Part shown: positions 50,495-58,509 of the stretch, piece after piece
How positions within the stretch are numbered: position 1 is the first letter of the stretch
How the letters are laid out: each line of letters starts with the position of its first letter
Assembly (NCBI GenBank): GCA_003134685.1
Contig: PLCA01000003.1
Coordinates: 243,172-307,171 of the forward strand
Length of the DNA stretch: 64,000 bases
Origin: Gemmatimonadota bacterium
GTDB taxonomy: Bacteria; Gemmatimonadota; Gemmatimonadetes; Gemmatimonadales; Gemmatimonadaceae
Direction: 5' to 3'
Program-made: the position numbers and the translations under genes
Notes under the pieces: generated by a model
Seen by the model: the letters and a program-made list of their open reading frames with translations, nothing else
Databases searched by the model: none
What the model was told of the DNA's origin: nothing

Positions 50495-51127
50495 CTATTG
50501 ACTGGTCTTCACCGCGCGCCATTCCGCTCGCCACTCGCAGATGTCTTCGCCCCGCTCGCGGCAATGCACATGATCGATCATCCCACCGCCGTTCACGAGC
50601 AGCCTCAGCATTTCCCTCAGCGCCGACTCGTAGTAGAGACACCCGATTCCCTTCGGCCCGGTGCTGAATGTCACCGATTCCTTGATGCCGACGACGATCG
50701 ATGAGCCGACCCGTCGCACCGAAGCCCCGAGGTACTTGTTTCCCGCCTTTTTCAGCTGGCGGAACGCGAGCGGGCGAGCAAGAAACCCGGGAAGCAGGTG
50801 GATGATCTGTCGCCTGGTGGCGGAGATCATCTGGTACATCCGATTGGCGACGATCGTGCCGGCGCGGGTGAAGATCCCCTCAGCGTCGGGTCTGCGTCCG
50901 ATCAGGCGGGCGATGCCGGTCGCCTCGTCAATCGCGATCTGCTGATTCCGCTTCAGCGCCTCCTTGTAGCGCCGGATCTGCGCGATCACCGTATCGCTCA
51001 ATCCCAGTCGCTTGTTGCGATGCTCCTGCACATATTCGACCTCGACATCGTCTCCTTCAGGGATGTCGAGCGTGCGCACTGCTTCGAGGAGACTGAGCGG
51101 GACTATCGGATTTACAGTGCCGGGCAT
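50495..51127 (-). CDS. Protein with V4R-like C-terminal domain, function unknown
   Basis: A 210-residue cytoplasmic protein, ten bases upstream of the M24 gene. The N-terminal 75 residues are helical and charged. The C-terminal 100 resemble the 4-vinyl-reductase (V4R)/heme-NO-binding-like small-molecule sensor fold: RMYQMISATRRQIIHLLPGF, SVRRVGSSIVVGIKESVTFS, and the ending GIGCLYYESALREMLRLLVN with HVHCRERGEDICEWRAEW. The Cys-x-x-Arg-Gly-x-x-x-Cys pattern is typical of V4R ends (C.A.GD..C.F). I infer a ligand- or metal-binding sensor; the family call is moderate. Confidence 0.55.
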   Translation of the reverse strand: MPGTVNPIVPLSLLEAVRTLDIPEGDDVEVEYVQEHRNKRLGLSDTVIAQIRRYKEALKRNQQIAIDEATGIARLIGRRPDAEGIFTRAGTIVANRMYQMISATRRQIIHLLPGFLARPLAFRQLKKAGNKYLGASVRRVGSSIVVGIKESVTFSTGPKGIGCLYYESALREMLRLLVNGGGMIDHVHCRERGEDICEWRAEWRAVKTSQ

Positions 51128-51241
51128 TTAGTTGATTGGCGGAGAGCGCAAGCTAACCGTCGCTCGAATCGCCTTCAAGCAGGAGACCGTGAAGTCGCCG
51201 CTCGCTGGAAATCAAGTACCGGGTCATCACAGCTGACTGAA

Positions 51242-52018
51242 TTGCTCGCTCGCGCGGTGATGGGCGCCCTGGTTTCGGTATTCGCTGCGCTCGCGGCGCG
51301 TCGCGCGCGCACGCTGGCGACGAGCGGAGCGATCGCGGCCGCCGTGGTGGGGACGATCTGTCTCGCCGCCGGATGGAGCCGGGGCGCGCTTCTCCTCGCA
51401 ATGTTCGTCTCCGCGAGCGCTCTGTCGAGGCTAGGTGAGCGGCAAAAAGCCGAGCGGGCGGGCCCGGTCGTAGAGAAGGGCGACGAGCGAGACGCCACTC
51501 AGGTGCTCGCCAATGGCGGCTTGTACGCGGCGGCGGCGCTTGGATCAATGCTCGCTCCATCTCCCATTTGGTACGCAATTGGAGCAGGCGCGCTCGCCGC
51601 ATCTGCCGCGGACACCTGGGCAACGGAAGTGGGGACTCTCGCAGGGGGCGATCCGATATCTATCGTCTCGGGCAGCAGGGTCGCACCCGGGACCTCGGGG
51701 GGTATCACACTGGTTGGCACGGCGGCAGGAGTTGGCGGCGCTCTGTTCATCGCCGCCGCGGCGGCGCTGGCCAACTGGCCGGTTTCATTCGCCGCCGTGG
51801 CACTGGCTGGAGTGGCGGGCGCTCTGGCAGACTCCCTGCTAGGTGCTACGGTGCAGGCGCGGCGCTGGTGCGAGCTGTGCGCAAAATCCACGGAGCGACT
51901 CGTGCATAGTTGCGGCACTGTGACCAGTCACGCAGGCGGTCTCGCGGGATTCGACAATGATGCGGTCAACGCGGTCTGCTCCGGCGTAGGCGCACTTGTA
52001 GCTTTACTTCTGTCTTGA
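51242..52018 (+). CDS. DUF92 membrane protein (VTE6-like)
   Basis: About 258 residues. The start is uncertain: the frame is open far upstream and no good ribosome binding site is seen; TTG 51242 just precedes the first helix. Six or so helices and the DUF92 motifs are present: GAIAAAVVGTICLAAGWSRG, ASALSRLGERQKAERAGPVV, SAADTWATEVGTLAGGDPIS, VAPGTSGGITLVGTAAGVGG, GALADSLLGATVQARRWCEL and the late FDNDAVNAVCSGVGAL. Plant VTE6 of this family is a phytyl-phosphate kinase. It lies 28 bp upstream of the radical SAM gene and may belong to that operon. Confidence 0.85.
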   Translation: MLARAVMGALVSVFAALAARRARTLATSGAIAAAVVGTICLAAGWSRGALLLAMFVSASALSRLGERQKAERAGPVVEKGDERDATQVLANGGLYAAAALGSMLAPSPIWYAIGAGALAASAADTWATEVGTLAGGDPISIVSGSRVAPGTSGGITLVGTAAGVGGALFIAAAAALANWPVSFAAVALAGVAGALADSLLGATVQARRWCELCAKSTERLVHSCGTVTSHAGGLAGFDNDAVNAVCSGVGALVALLLS

Positions 52019-52046
52019 GCAGCGCGACTACTCGCGCGGTGGACTG

Positions 52047-53504
52047 ATGACATCGAATACGGGTTTGGCTACCGACGACGGAGCGCGAGTGCTGCTCGTG
52101 AGCACCAATCGCGAGCGGCAGCCGTACCCTGTGGTGCCCAACGGAATGGCGTGTGTCGCCTCCGCGCTCGACGCAGCCGGACATCGGGTGCGATTCCTCG
52201 ACCTTTGCTTCGCGAAGGACCCGGTCGCGAGCGCGAGCGCCGCGGCCCGCGCGTTCCGGCCGGACATCATCGGCGTCTCCGTCCGCAACATCGACAACAG
52301 TGATGCGATCGCCCTTCGACATTACACTCCGGAAGCGCGCGATGTCCTGCGCGCGCTCCGCGAGGCAGCGCCCGCGGCGAAAGTCATCGCGGGCGGGGCC
52401 GCGTTTGGAGTAGCGCCCGAAGCGCTGTTTCGTGACCTGGGCGTCGACTATGCGGTCGCCGGCGACGGCGAGAGGGCCAGCGTTGCGCTCGTCGATGCCC
52501 TGTGCTCCGGCGCGCCGGTCGAGAATCTCCCCGGACTCGTCCGCGACCGCAACGGAACGGTCGTATTCACTCCTCCGGGCGAAGACGCGGATCTCGATTC
52601 ACTTCCCAGGCCCGCGCTCCATCGCTGGATAGATCTTGCACGCTACCAGCGACACGGCGCGACCATTCCGATCCAGACGAAGCGCGGGTGCGTGTACAAG
52701 TGCATCTACTGCACCTACCGGAACGTCGAGGGCTGGGGATACCGGACGCGCCTTCCGGAGCTCGTCGCGGACGAGATCGAAGAGCTCAAATCGAAAGCTG
52801 GCATCCGACACTTCGATTTCGTGGATTCCACCTTCAATTCCCCACCGGGCCACGCGCTGGAGGTCTGCGAAGCGATCACCCGGCGGAAGTTGGGCGTTCA
52901 GCTCGACACCACGAACTTCACCCCCGCGACCGCATCGTCAGAGCTGCTGGGCGCGATGAAGACCGCAGGTTTTCGCTCGCTCGGGATAACTGCCGAGAGC
53001 GCCAGCGATCCCGTGCTCGAAAGACTCGAGAAGGGCTTCAACGCAGCCAAGGTGCGCGAGGTCGCCGAGCGAGTCGAGAAACATGGCATCAAGACCCTCT
53101 GGATCTTTCTGGTTGGCGGACCAGGAGAGACGCGCTTGACGCTGGAGGAGACTCTCACCTTCGCGAAATGGCGGCTGCTGAGGGGCGACGCCGTCTACCT
53201 GACGGTGGGACTCCGCATCTACCCAGGTACGACGCTGCACCGAATCGCAATCTCGGAGGGCGTAGTCCCGGCCAACAGCACGCTGCTCGATCCGGCGTTT
53301 TATTTTTCGACCGAGCTCAAATTCGCCACCACTGTCGCGCGGCTCAAGCAGTTCGCCGCCGATCATCCGCGATTCATGTTCTCGGCCGACTCCAGATCGA
53401 TGGTTCTTCCTTATCTCACGCGCGCGGCATCGGTTCTTCACCTGCCGCGGCCACACTGGCAATACATGGGATTGTTCCAGCGCGTCGCGCGCGCGATAGG
53501 ATAG
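52047..53504 (+). CDS. B12-binding-domain radical SAM enzyme
   Basis: 485 residues. The N-terminal third is a cobalamin-binding-like Rossmann domain (RVLLVSTNRERQPYPVVPNG, FRPDIIGVSVRNID, VDYAVAGDGERASVALVDAL). The radical SAM core begins with Cys215, Cys219 and Cys222 in RGCVYKCIYCTYRNVEGWGY, which bind the 4Fe-4S cluster, followed by HFDFVDSTFNSPPGHALEVC and LGITAESASDPVLERLEKGF. Class B relatives methylate unreactive carbons or rearrange rings in natural products. The B12 ligand motif DxHxxG is not visible, so cobalamin binding is uncertain. First gene of the tight cluster that runs to the ketosynthase. Confidence 0.88.
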   Translation: MTSNTGLATDDGARVLLVSTNRERQPYPVVPNGMACVASALDAAGHRVRFLDLCFAKDPVASASAAARAFRPDIIGVSVRNIDNSDAIALRHYTPEARDVLRALREAAPAAKVIAGGAAFGVAPEALFRDLGVDYAVAGDGERASVALVDALCSGAPVENLPGLVRDRNGTVVFTPPGEDADLDSLPRPALHRWIDLARYQRHGATIPIQTKRGCVYKCIYCTYRNVEGWGYRTRLPELVADEIEELKSKAGIRHFDFVDSTFNSPPGHALEVCEAITRRKLGVQLDTTNFTPATASSELLGAMKTAGFRSLGITAESASDPVLERLEKGFNAAKVREVAERVEKHGIKTLWIFLVGGPGETRLTLEETLTFAKWRLLRGDAVYLTVGLRIYPGTTLHRIAISEGVVPANSTLLDPAFYFSTELKFATTVARLKQFAADHPRFMFSADSRSMVLPYLTRAASVLHLPRPHWQYMGLFQRVARAIG

Positions 53505-54754
53505 TGGGCGAGCAACTCGACGCGGAAGTCATAGTAGTCGGTGGTGGACCCGCCGGCGCCGCCACGGCGTGGGCACTGGCGCGCGAAGGAGTCGATGTTC
53601 TCGTCCTCGACCGGGCGAAATTTCCCCGCGACAAGATCTGCGCCGAATACCTGAGTCCGCAGGCGTCGAGAGTCCTCTCGGATATGCGCGTGCTGGACGA
53701 GATCGAGGCCACCAATCCGGCGCACCTGGCTGGGATGAGAATTCGCGCCCCCAACGGCCACGTCGCGAACGGAGAATTCGCGGCCAATCATGGCTTCCAC
53801 GGATTCCGCGACAAGGGCCTCGCCGTCCAGAGGACAATTCTCGACGAGATCGTCCTCCGCGGAGCGCGCACAACGGGGGCGCGTGTCGAGGAATCCATGC
53901 GCGTCACGGATCTCGCGAGGAACGGCTCGGCGCGCGTGAGCGGAGTGAGCGTGCTCGGCGCGGATGGGCAGAAGCGGACACTCCGGGCGCGCTACGTCGT
54001 CGGCGCCGATGGGCTGCGCTCAGTCGTCGGACGCCGCCTCGGGCTGGTGAGAACCAGTCGCATTTGGCCGCGGCGCATTGCCCTCGTCGCACATTACCGG
54101 AAGGTGCAGGGCGTCACCGACATGGGCGAGATGCACGTGGATTACGACGGCTACTTCGGCATAGTCGACGTCGGCGACGGGAAAATGAACGTCGCGGTCG
54201 TCGTACCGATGTCGCGCGCGAAAGAGATCGGCGACGACAAGGCCGAATTCCTCGAGCGCTGGATTGGGTCGCGACCTCACCTGGCCGAGCGGTTCGTCGG
54301 TGCCGAGCGAATCACGCCGGTTCGCGCAACGGGTCCGTTCGCGACTTCTTCGCGCCGCGCCTGGTCTCCGGGAGCGGCGCTCGTAGGCGACGCCGCGGAT
54401 TTCTTCGATCCGTTCACTGGCGAGGGCATTTACGCGGCGCTTCGGGGCGGCGAGCTTCTCGCGCCCTACCTGGTTGAAGCGCTGGGGAGCAGCGCAAAGG
54501 ACGAAGGCCGGATTCTTTCCGGATACGATCGGGCGCGCAAGCGGGAGTTTGGCGGCAAATGGAAACTCGAGCGAATCGTCGGCATGGCCATCGCCTACCC
54601 ATATTTCCTCAACAACGCGGCCAGGGTTCTGTCGCAGCGCAAGGACATGGCGGACCTGTTGGTTGGCGTGGCGGGAGATTTCATTCCCGCGAGCGTCGTG
54701 CTCAGCCCGCGTTTCCTTTTTAATCTCTTCATTTCTCCGGCATTCAGAAATTGA
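53504..54754 (+). CDS. Geranylgeranyl-reductase-family FAD-dependent oxidoreductase
   Basis: 416 residues from GTG 53504, which shares one base with the radical SAM stop. The FAD Rossmann motif is EVIVVGGGPAGAATAWALAR, followed by FPRDKICAEYLSPQASRVL, the family's RxKxCGE-like segment. The second FAD motif is ALVGDAADFFDPFTGEGIYA. The family covers geranylgeranyl reductases, FixC and halogenase/hydroxylase-like enzymes of natural-product pathways. The C-terminal 70 residues have a hydrophobic helix (IVGMAIAYPYFLNNAARVL). The stop overlaps the flavin reductase TTG. Confidence 0.88.
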   Translation: MGEQLDAEVIVVGGGPAGAATAWALAREGVDVLVLDRAKFPRDKICAEYLSPQASRVLSDMRVLDEIEATNPAHLAGMRIRAPNGHVANGEFAANHGFHGFRDKGLAVQRTILDEIVLRGARTTGARVEESMRVTDLARNGSARVSGVSVLGADGQKRTLRARYVVGADGLRSVVGRRLGLVRTSRIWPRRIALVAHYRKVQGVTDMGEMHVDYDGYFGIVDVGDGKMNVAVVVPMSRAKEIGDDKAEFLERWIGSRPHLAERFVGAERITPVRATGPFATSSRRAWSPGAALVGDAADFFDPFTGEGIYAALRGGELLAPYLVEALGSSAKDEGRILSGYDRARKREFGGKWKLERIVGMAIAYPYFLNNAARVLSQRKDMADLLVGVAGDFIPASVVLSPRFLFNLFISPAFRN

Positions 54755-55227
54755 GCGTCAACCCAGACGAATTTCGGGCGGTACTCGGCAGGTTTCCCTC
54801 CGGAGTGACGGTCGTGACGACGAAGGGCGCGGACGGGGCCGACCAGGGCATGACAGTGAGCGCATTCTGCTCGGTGAGCCTGGAGCCGCCGCTCGTTCTC
54901 GTTTGCATCGAGAAGAACGCCTCGGCGTACCAGGCGCTCAGGAAAGCGCCGGGATTCGCCGTCAACATTCTGTCCGCCAAACAGGAGCAGATCGCCCGCC
55001 GCTTTGCGATCATTGACATCGACAGGTTCGAGGGCGTCGGCTTTACCAAGTCGTCGAATGGGTACGCGATTCTCGACGACGTGCTCGGCGTGATCGAGTG
55101 CCGGCGCGTCGCGCTGCACGATGCGGGCGATCACACGATCATCCTCGGCGAAGTGGAAGCGACGCGCATTGAGAGCGGGTCGCCGCTCTTATACTACCGC
55201 GGCGGTTACGCACAGCTGGAGCATTAG
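54751..55227 (+). CDS. Flavin reductase-family protein
   Basis: 158 residues from TTG 54751, overlapping the previous stop (TTGA). It has the flavin reductase-like domain: FRAVLGRFPSGVTVVTTKGA, GMTVSAFCSVSLEPPLVLVC, NASAYQALRKAPGFAVNILS and GDHTIILGEVEATRIESGSP, LLYYRGGYAQLEH. These small FMN/FAD proteins feed reduced flavin to partner monooxygenases, most obviously the flavoprotein next to it or the unlinked LLM-class oxidoreductase. Confidence 0.92.
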   Translation: MSVNPDEFRAVLGRFPSGVTVVTTKGADGADQGMTVSAFCSVSLEPPLVLVCIEKNASAYQALRKAPGFAVNILSAKQEQIARRFAIIDIDRFEGVGFTKSSNGYAILDDVLGVIECRRVALHDAGDHTIILGEVEATRIESGSPLLYYRGGYAQLEH

Positions 55228-55231
55228 CACA

Positions 55232-55933
55232 GTGCGTGACATACTGACGCCGCGGCGGGTGAGAGGCGTTGAAATACTCGACTCGCCGGATGTCGATCCG
55301 AGAATAGTGACGCGCTCGCTCGCCGACGTGGCGCGCGCCAACGCTTTGTTCGGCGGAACAAGCTCGGCCCTGGGCGAAGTGAGGGAAGCATTGAAAGAGG
55401 TGCCGCGCGACGCGACGCTGCTCGATGTCGGTACCGGACTCGGCGACATTCCCTGCCGCGCGAGAGAGGAAGCGCGCCGGAGCGGCGTCGACCTGACCAC
55501 GATCGGACTCGATTCGGCGCTCGAGCTCGTCTCCGCCAGTCGATCGTCGCTGGACTTTTCCGTGTGCGCCGACGCGCTGCACCTCCCGTTCAGGGAGAAC
55601 AGCATCGACATCGTGATGTGCTCGCAGGTGCTGCATCATTTCGCCGGGAGGGAGGCGGCGGAGTTGCTGCGAGAGATGGATCGCGTCGCGCGCGTGCGCG
55701 TGGTCGTGAGCGACCTGAGACGAAGCTGGATCGCGGCCGCGGGTCTGTGGCTCCTGTCTTTTCCCCTTCGATTTCATGCCGTTAGCCGCCACGACGGTGT
55801 CGTCTCCGTGATGCGGGGTTTCACGCCGGACGAGCTCGCGGATACAGTGCACGAGGCGATTGCGCGGAGGCCGGTGGCTCATCGCCGCCGTGCATTTCGA
55901 GTGACGACGAGCTGGGCGCCAGTGCATCGATGA
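55232..55933 (+). CDS. Class I SAM-dependent methyltransferase
   Basis: 233 residues from GTG 55232, four bases after the flavin reductase stop. Motif I is LLDVGTGLGDIPCRAREEA (about residues 62-80), the acidic strand 2 TTIGLDSALELVSASR, and the post-motif region VCADALHLPFRENSIDIVMC followed by SQVLHHFAGREAAELLREMD. This is the UbiE/COQ5-like fold. Substrate is unknown but within a ketosynthase cluster an O- or C-methylation of the product is likely. Confidence 0.9.
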   Translation: MRDILTPRRVRGVEILDSPDVDPRIVTRSLADVARANALFGGTSSALGEVREALKEVPRDATLLDVGTGLGDIPCRAREEARRSGVDLTTIGLDSALELVSASRSSLDFSVCADALHLPFRENSIDIVMCSQVLHHFAGREAAELLREMDRVARVRVVVSDLRRSWIAAAGLWLLSFPLRFHAVSRHDGVVSVMRGFTPDELADTVHEAIARRPVAHRRRAFRVTTSWAPVHR

Positions 55934-56487
55934 CCAGGGATCTCGCGCGTCCCCTTGATCTCGGACCGATGCCGCTCGGACGCCCGATGGAAACAATCGA
56001 CGAGCAACTCGTTCGCGCCCCTGTGGGAACGATGTTTGAATTAGCGAGTAACGTGGAAAACTGGCCGGCACATCTATCCCACTACCGATACGTACGATTC
56101 CGGAAGCGATGCGCCGACGGTGGCGGACTGGTGGAGATGTCCGCCTATCGCCCGTTTCACATCACCAATACCGCGAAGGGACCGCTGCGTGCCAATTGGC
56201 CCACCTGGTGGCTATCGGAGATGTCGGTGAACGCGGCACGCCCGTCGATCCGTTTTCGGCACGTCGGGGGTATCACCAAAGGCATGGACGTCGAATGGAC
56301 ATTCACCCCTGCGCCGGGTGGAACGCACGTGCGAATCCTGCACGTGTGGGATGGGCCGCGTGTGCCAGTGGTCGGAATTTGGGCAGCGATGTACGTGATA
56401 GGCCCGGTATTCGTGCACGGTATCGCATCCCGCACTTTGGCGGGGCTGGCGGACGTTGCCGAGCGCGCAACGAAAAATCAGCAATGA
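55930..56487 (+). CDS. SRPBCC (polyketide cyclase/aromatase-like) protein
   Basis: 185 residues, with a 4-bp overlap with the methyltransferase. It has the START/SRPBCC helix-grip sequence: VRAPVGTMFELASNVENWPA with HLSHYRYVRFRKRC, WWLSEMSVNAARPSIRFRHV, GMDVEWTFTPAPGGTHVRIL and a long C-terminal helix. Such proteins act as aromatase/cyclases in type II polyketide pathways or simply as ligand binders. The next gene is a ketosynthase, which favours the cyclase reading. Confidence 0.85.
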   Translation: MTRDLARPLDLGPMPLGRPMETIDEQLVRAPVGTMFELASNVENWPAHLSHYRYVRFRKRCADGGGLVEMSAYRPFHITNTAKGPLRANWPTWWLSEMSVNAARPSIRFRHVGGITKGMDVEWTFTPAPGGTHVRILHVWDGPRVPVVGIWAAMYVIGPVFVHGIASRTLAGLADVAERATKNQQ

Positions 56488-56511
56488 ATTCATCGTGAAT
56501 CGAGGAGACAG

Positions 56512-57753
56512 GTGAAGCGACGCAGAGTTGTAATTACCGGTATCGGCCCAATCACTCCGATCGGAACTACGCTGGATCCCTTTTGGTCGGGACTCGAGCA
56601 GCAGCGGTCGGCGGTTCGGTCACTGACCCGCTTCGATCCTTCGGAGTTCCGCAGCCACAACGCGGCGGAGATCAATGATTTCGTTCCAGGCGACCACCTC
56701 GACCGCAGGAGCACCAAGCGGCTTGACAGGTTCGCGCAGTTCTCCGTCGTCGGCGCGCAGATGGCGCTCGCAGATGCGAATCTCGACCTCGCGAAGGAAG
56801 ACCGGGAGCGCGTCGGAGCCAACATGGGTACGGCTCTCGGTGGGATCAGCTACGCGGAGGGCCAGCTCGCGGTCTATCTGACACAGGGATTGCGCGCGGT
56901 GGACGCGACACTGGCGCTCGCGGTCTTCGGCGGTGCGGCGAGCTGCAACATTGCGATCGAGCTCGGCGTCATGGGCCCGAATTCGACCAACGCCATGAGC
57001 TGCGCGTCGGGAGCGATGGCGATCGGCGACGCGTTCAGGCAGATACGCCACGGCTACGCCGACGTGATGATCGCGGGCGGCGCGGAGGCTCCGCTCGCCC
57101 CGCTCTGCTTCGGAGCGTTCGCGCTCATCCGCGCGATGTCCACGCGCAACGAAGCGCCTGAGATGGCCTCGCGCCCATTCGACAAGGATCGCGATGGATT
57201 CGTGATGGGCGAGGGCGCGGCGGTCCTGATTCTCGAGGAGTACGACAGGGCGAAATCACGGGGAGCCAAGATCTACGCCGAGGTCGCCGGGTATGGCACG
57301 ACGAACGATGCGCATCACATGACAGCGCCGCGGCCCGACGGCTCGCAGGCAGCGCGATCGATGCGCCTGGCGCTCGATGACGCCAACGTGTCCGCCGGCG
57401 AGATCGGCTACGTCAACACACATGGAAGCTCGACGCCGCTCAACGACTCGACCGAGACGATGGCGATCAAGCAAGTGCTGGGCGATCAGGCGTACAGGAT
57501 TCCGATGAGTGGGACAAAGGGCTACTACGGCCACGCACTCGGCGCGTCGGGGGCGATCGAGACCGCGATATGCGCGCTCGCGATCGAGCGCGAATGGCTG
57601 CCGCCGACCGTCAACCTGCAGGTTGCGGACAAGGCCTGCGATCTTAACTTTCTGCCTGGAACCGGGCGGAAGGAACGCGTGGAGCACATGCTCACGAACT
57701 CCTTCGGCTTCGGCGGAATAAATGCCGCGCTGGTATTGCGCCGGGTGATCTAG
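56512..57753 (+). CDS. Beta-ketoacyl-ACP synthase (FabF-like ketosynthase)
   Basis: 413 residues from GTG 56512 with GAGGAG four bases upstream. The full catalytic set is there: Cys164 in NAMSCASGAMA, His304 in VNTHGSSTPLNDSTE, Lys336 and His341 in MSGTKGYYGHALGASG. MSGTKGYYGH replaces the usual SxKSMxGH and Ser-Cys replaces the common Ala-Cys at the nucleophile, so it is not a housekeeping FabF. No ACP, malonyltransferase or chain-length factor gene is nearby. It condenses an acyl thioester with a malonyl unit, here presumably for a specialised product. Confidence 0.92.
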   Translation: MKRRRVVITGIGPITPIGTTLDPFWSGLEQQRSAVRSLTRFDPSEFRSHNAAEINDFVPGDHLDRRSTKRLDRFAQFSVVGAQMALADANLDLAKEDRERVGANMGTALGGISYAEGQLAVYLTQGLRAVDATLALAVFGGAASCNIAIELGVMGPNSTNAMSCASGAMAIGDAFRQIRHGYADVMIAGGAEAPLAPLCFGAFALIRAMSTRNEAPEMASRPFDKDRDGFVMGEGAAVLILEEYDRAKSRGAKIYAEVAGYGTTNDAHHMTAPRPDGSQAARSMRLALDDANVSAGEIGYVNTHGSSTPLNDSTETMAIKQVLGDQAYRIPMSGTKGYYGHALGASGAIETAICALAIEREWLPPTVNLQVADKACDLNFLPGTGRKERVEHMLTNSFGFGGINAALVLRRVI

Positions 57754-57804
57754 CGATCTAACGCGCCGCGGCCCCATCAATCTTGCCGAAACCGGGGGCA
57801 GCAA

Positions 57805-58509
57805 ATGCGGGACGCGTGGCGCCACTTCGCAGCAGAATTCATCGGTATGTTCGCCTTCGTATTCGTCGGAAGCGCGGCGATCATGAGTGCGCGCATGTCG
57901 CAGAGCCCGGCCGCCCTGGTCGAAATCGCGCTCGCGCACGGACTGACCATGGCCGTTATGGTGAGCGCAACGATGCGCATCTCCGGGCACATCAATCCGG
58001 CGGTTACGCTGGGACTTCTCGTCACCAGACGAATCGAGCCGATGATGGCCGCGCTCTACATCGTCGCACAAATCCTCGGCGCGATCGCAGCGGGGTACGC
58101 GCTCAAGGCGACGTTCCCCGAGGCGGTGTTCGTTGCCACCCGCGGCGGCGGTCAATCGATCGCCCTCGACATCTCCGGCGGGCAGGCATTCCTGCTGGAG
58201 GCCATCGCGACGTTCTTCCTCGTCTTCGTGATCTTTGGAACGGTGGTGGATCTGCGAGGCCCCAAGATCGGCGGCCTGGCGATCGGCTTTGTGATTGCGG
58301 CCGACATACTCGCCATTGGGCCGCTTACCGGAGCGTCGATGAACCCGGCACGATCGTTCGGCCCCGCCGTGGCAAGCGGCGTCTATGAAGCCCAGCTGCT
58401 GTATTGGTTCGCTCCGATCACGGGCGCTGTGGTGGCGGCGCTTCTCTACGAATTCCTGTTCATGCGCCGCGGCCGGGAGCCCGTCGATCACGGGGAGCTG
58501 AGGCCGTAG
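57805..58509 (+). CDS. Aquaporin (MIP family)
   Basis: A 234-residue protein with six helices and both NPA loops: GHINPAVTLGLLV and GASMNPARSFGPAV. The helix 1 start AAEFIGMFAFVFVGSAA is typical of bacterial aquaporins. It is convergent with an ACR3 arsenite pump gene, overlapping it by 22 bp. In some bacteria (AqpS) an aquaporin in an arsenic operon releases arsenite made inside the cell; here the opposite orientation makes that link only suggestive. Confidence 0.92.
   Translation: MRDAWRHFAAEFIGMFAFVFVGSAAIMSARMSQSPAALVEIALAHGLTMAVMVSATMRISGHINPAVTLGLLVTRRIEPMMAALYIVAQILGAIAAGYALKATFPEAVFVATRGGGQSIALDISGGQAFLLEAIATFFLVFVIFGTVVDLRGPKIGGLAIGFVIAADILAIGPLTGASMNPARSFGPAVASGVYEAQLLYWFAPITGAVVAALLYEFLFMRRGREPVDHGELRP

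Noticed and set aside
52502..53503. Upstream extension of the geranylgeranyl-reductase-like frame
   Set aside because: It is out of frame within the radical SAM gene and Arg-rich as expected for a shifted frame. The FAD motif starts right after GTG 53504.
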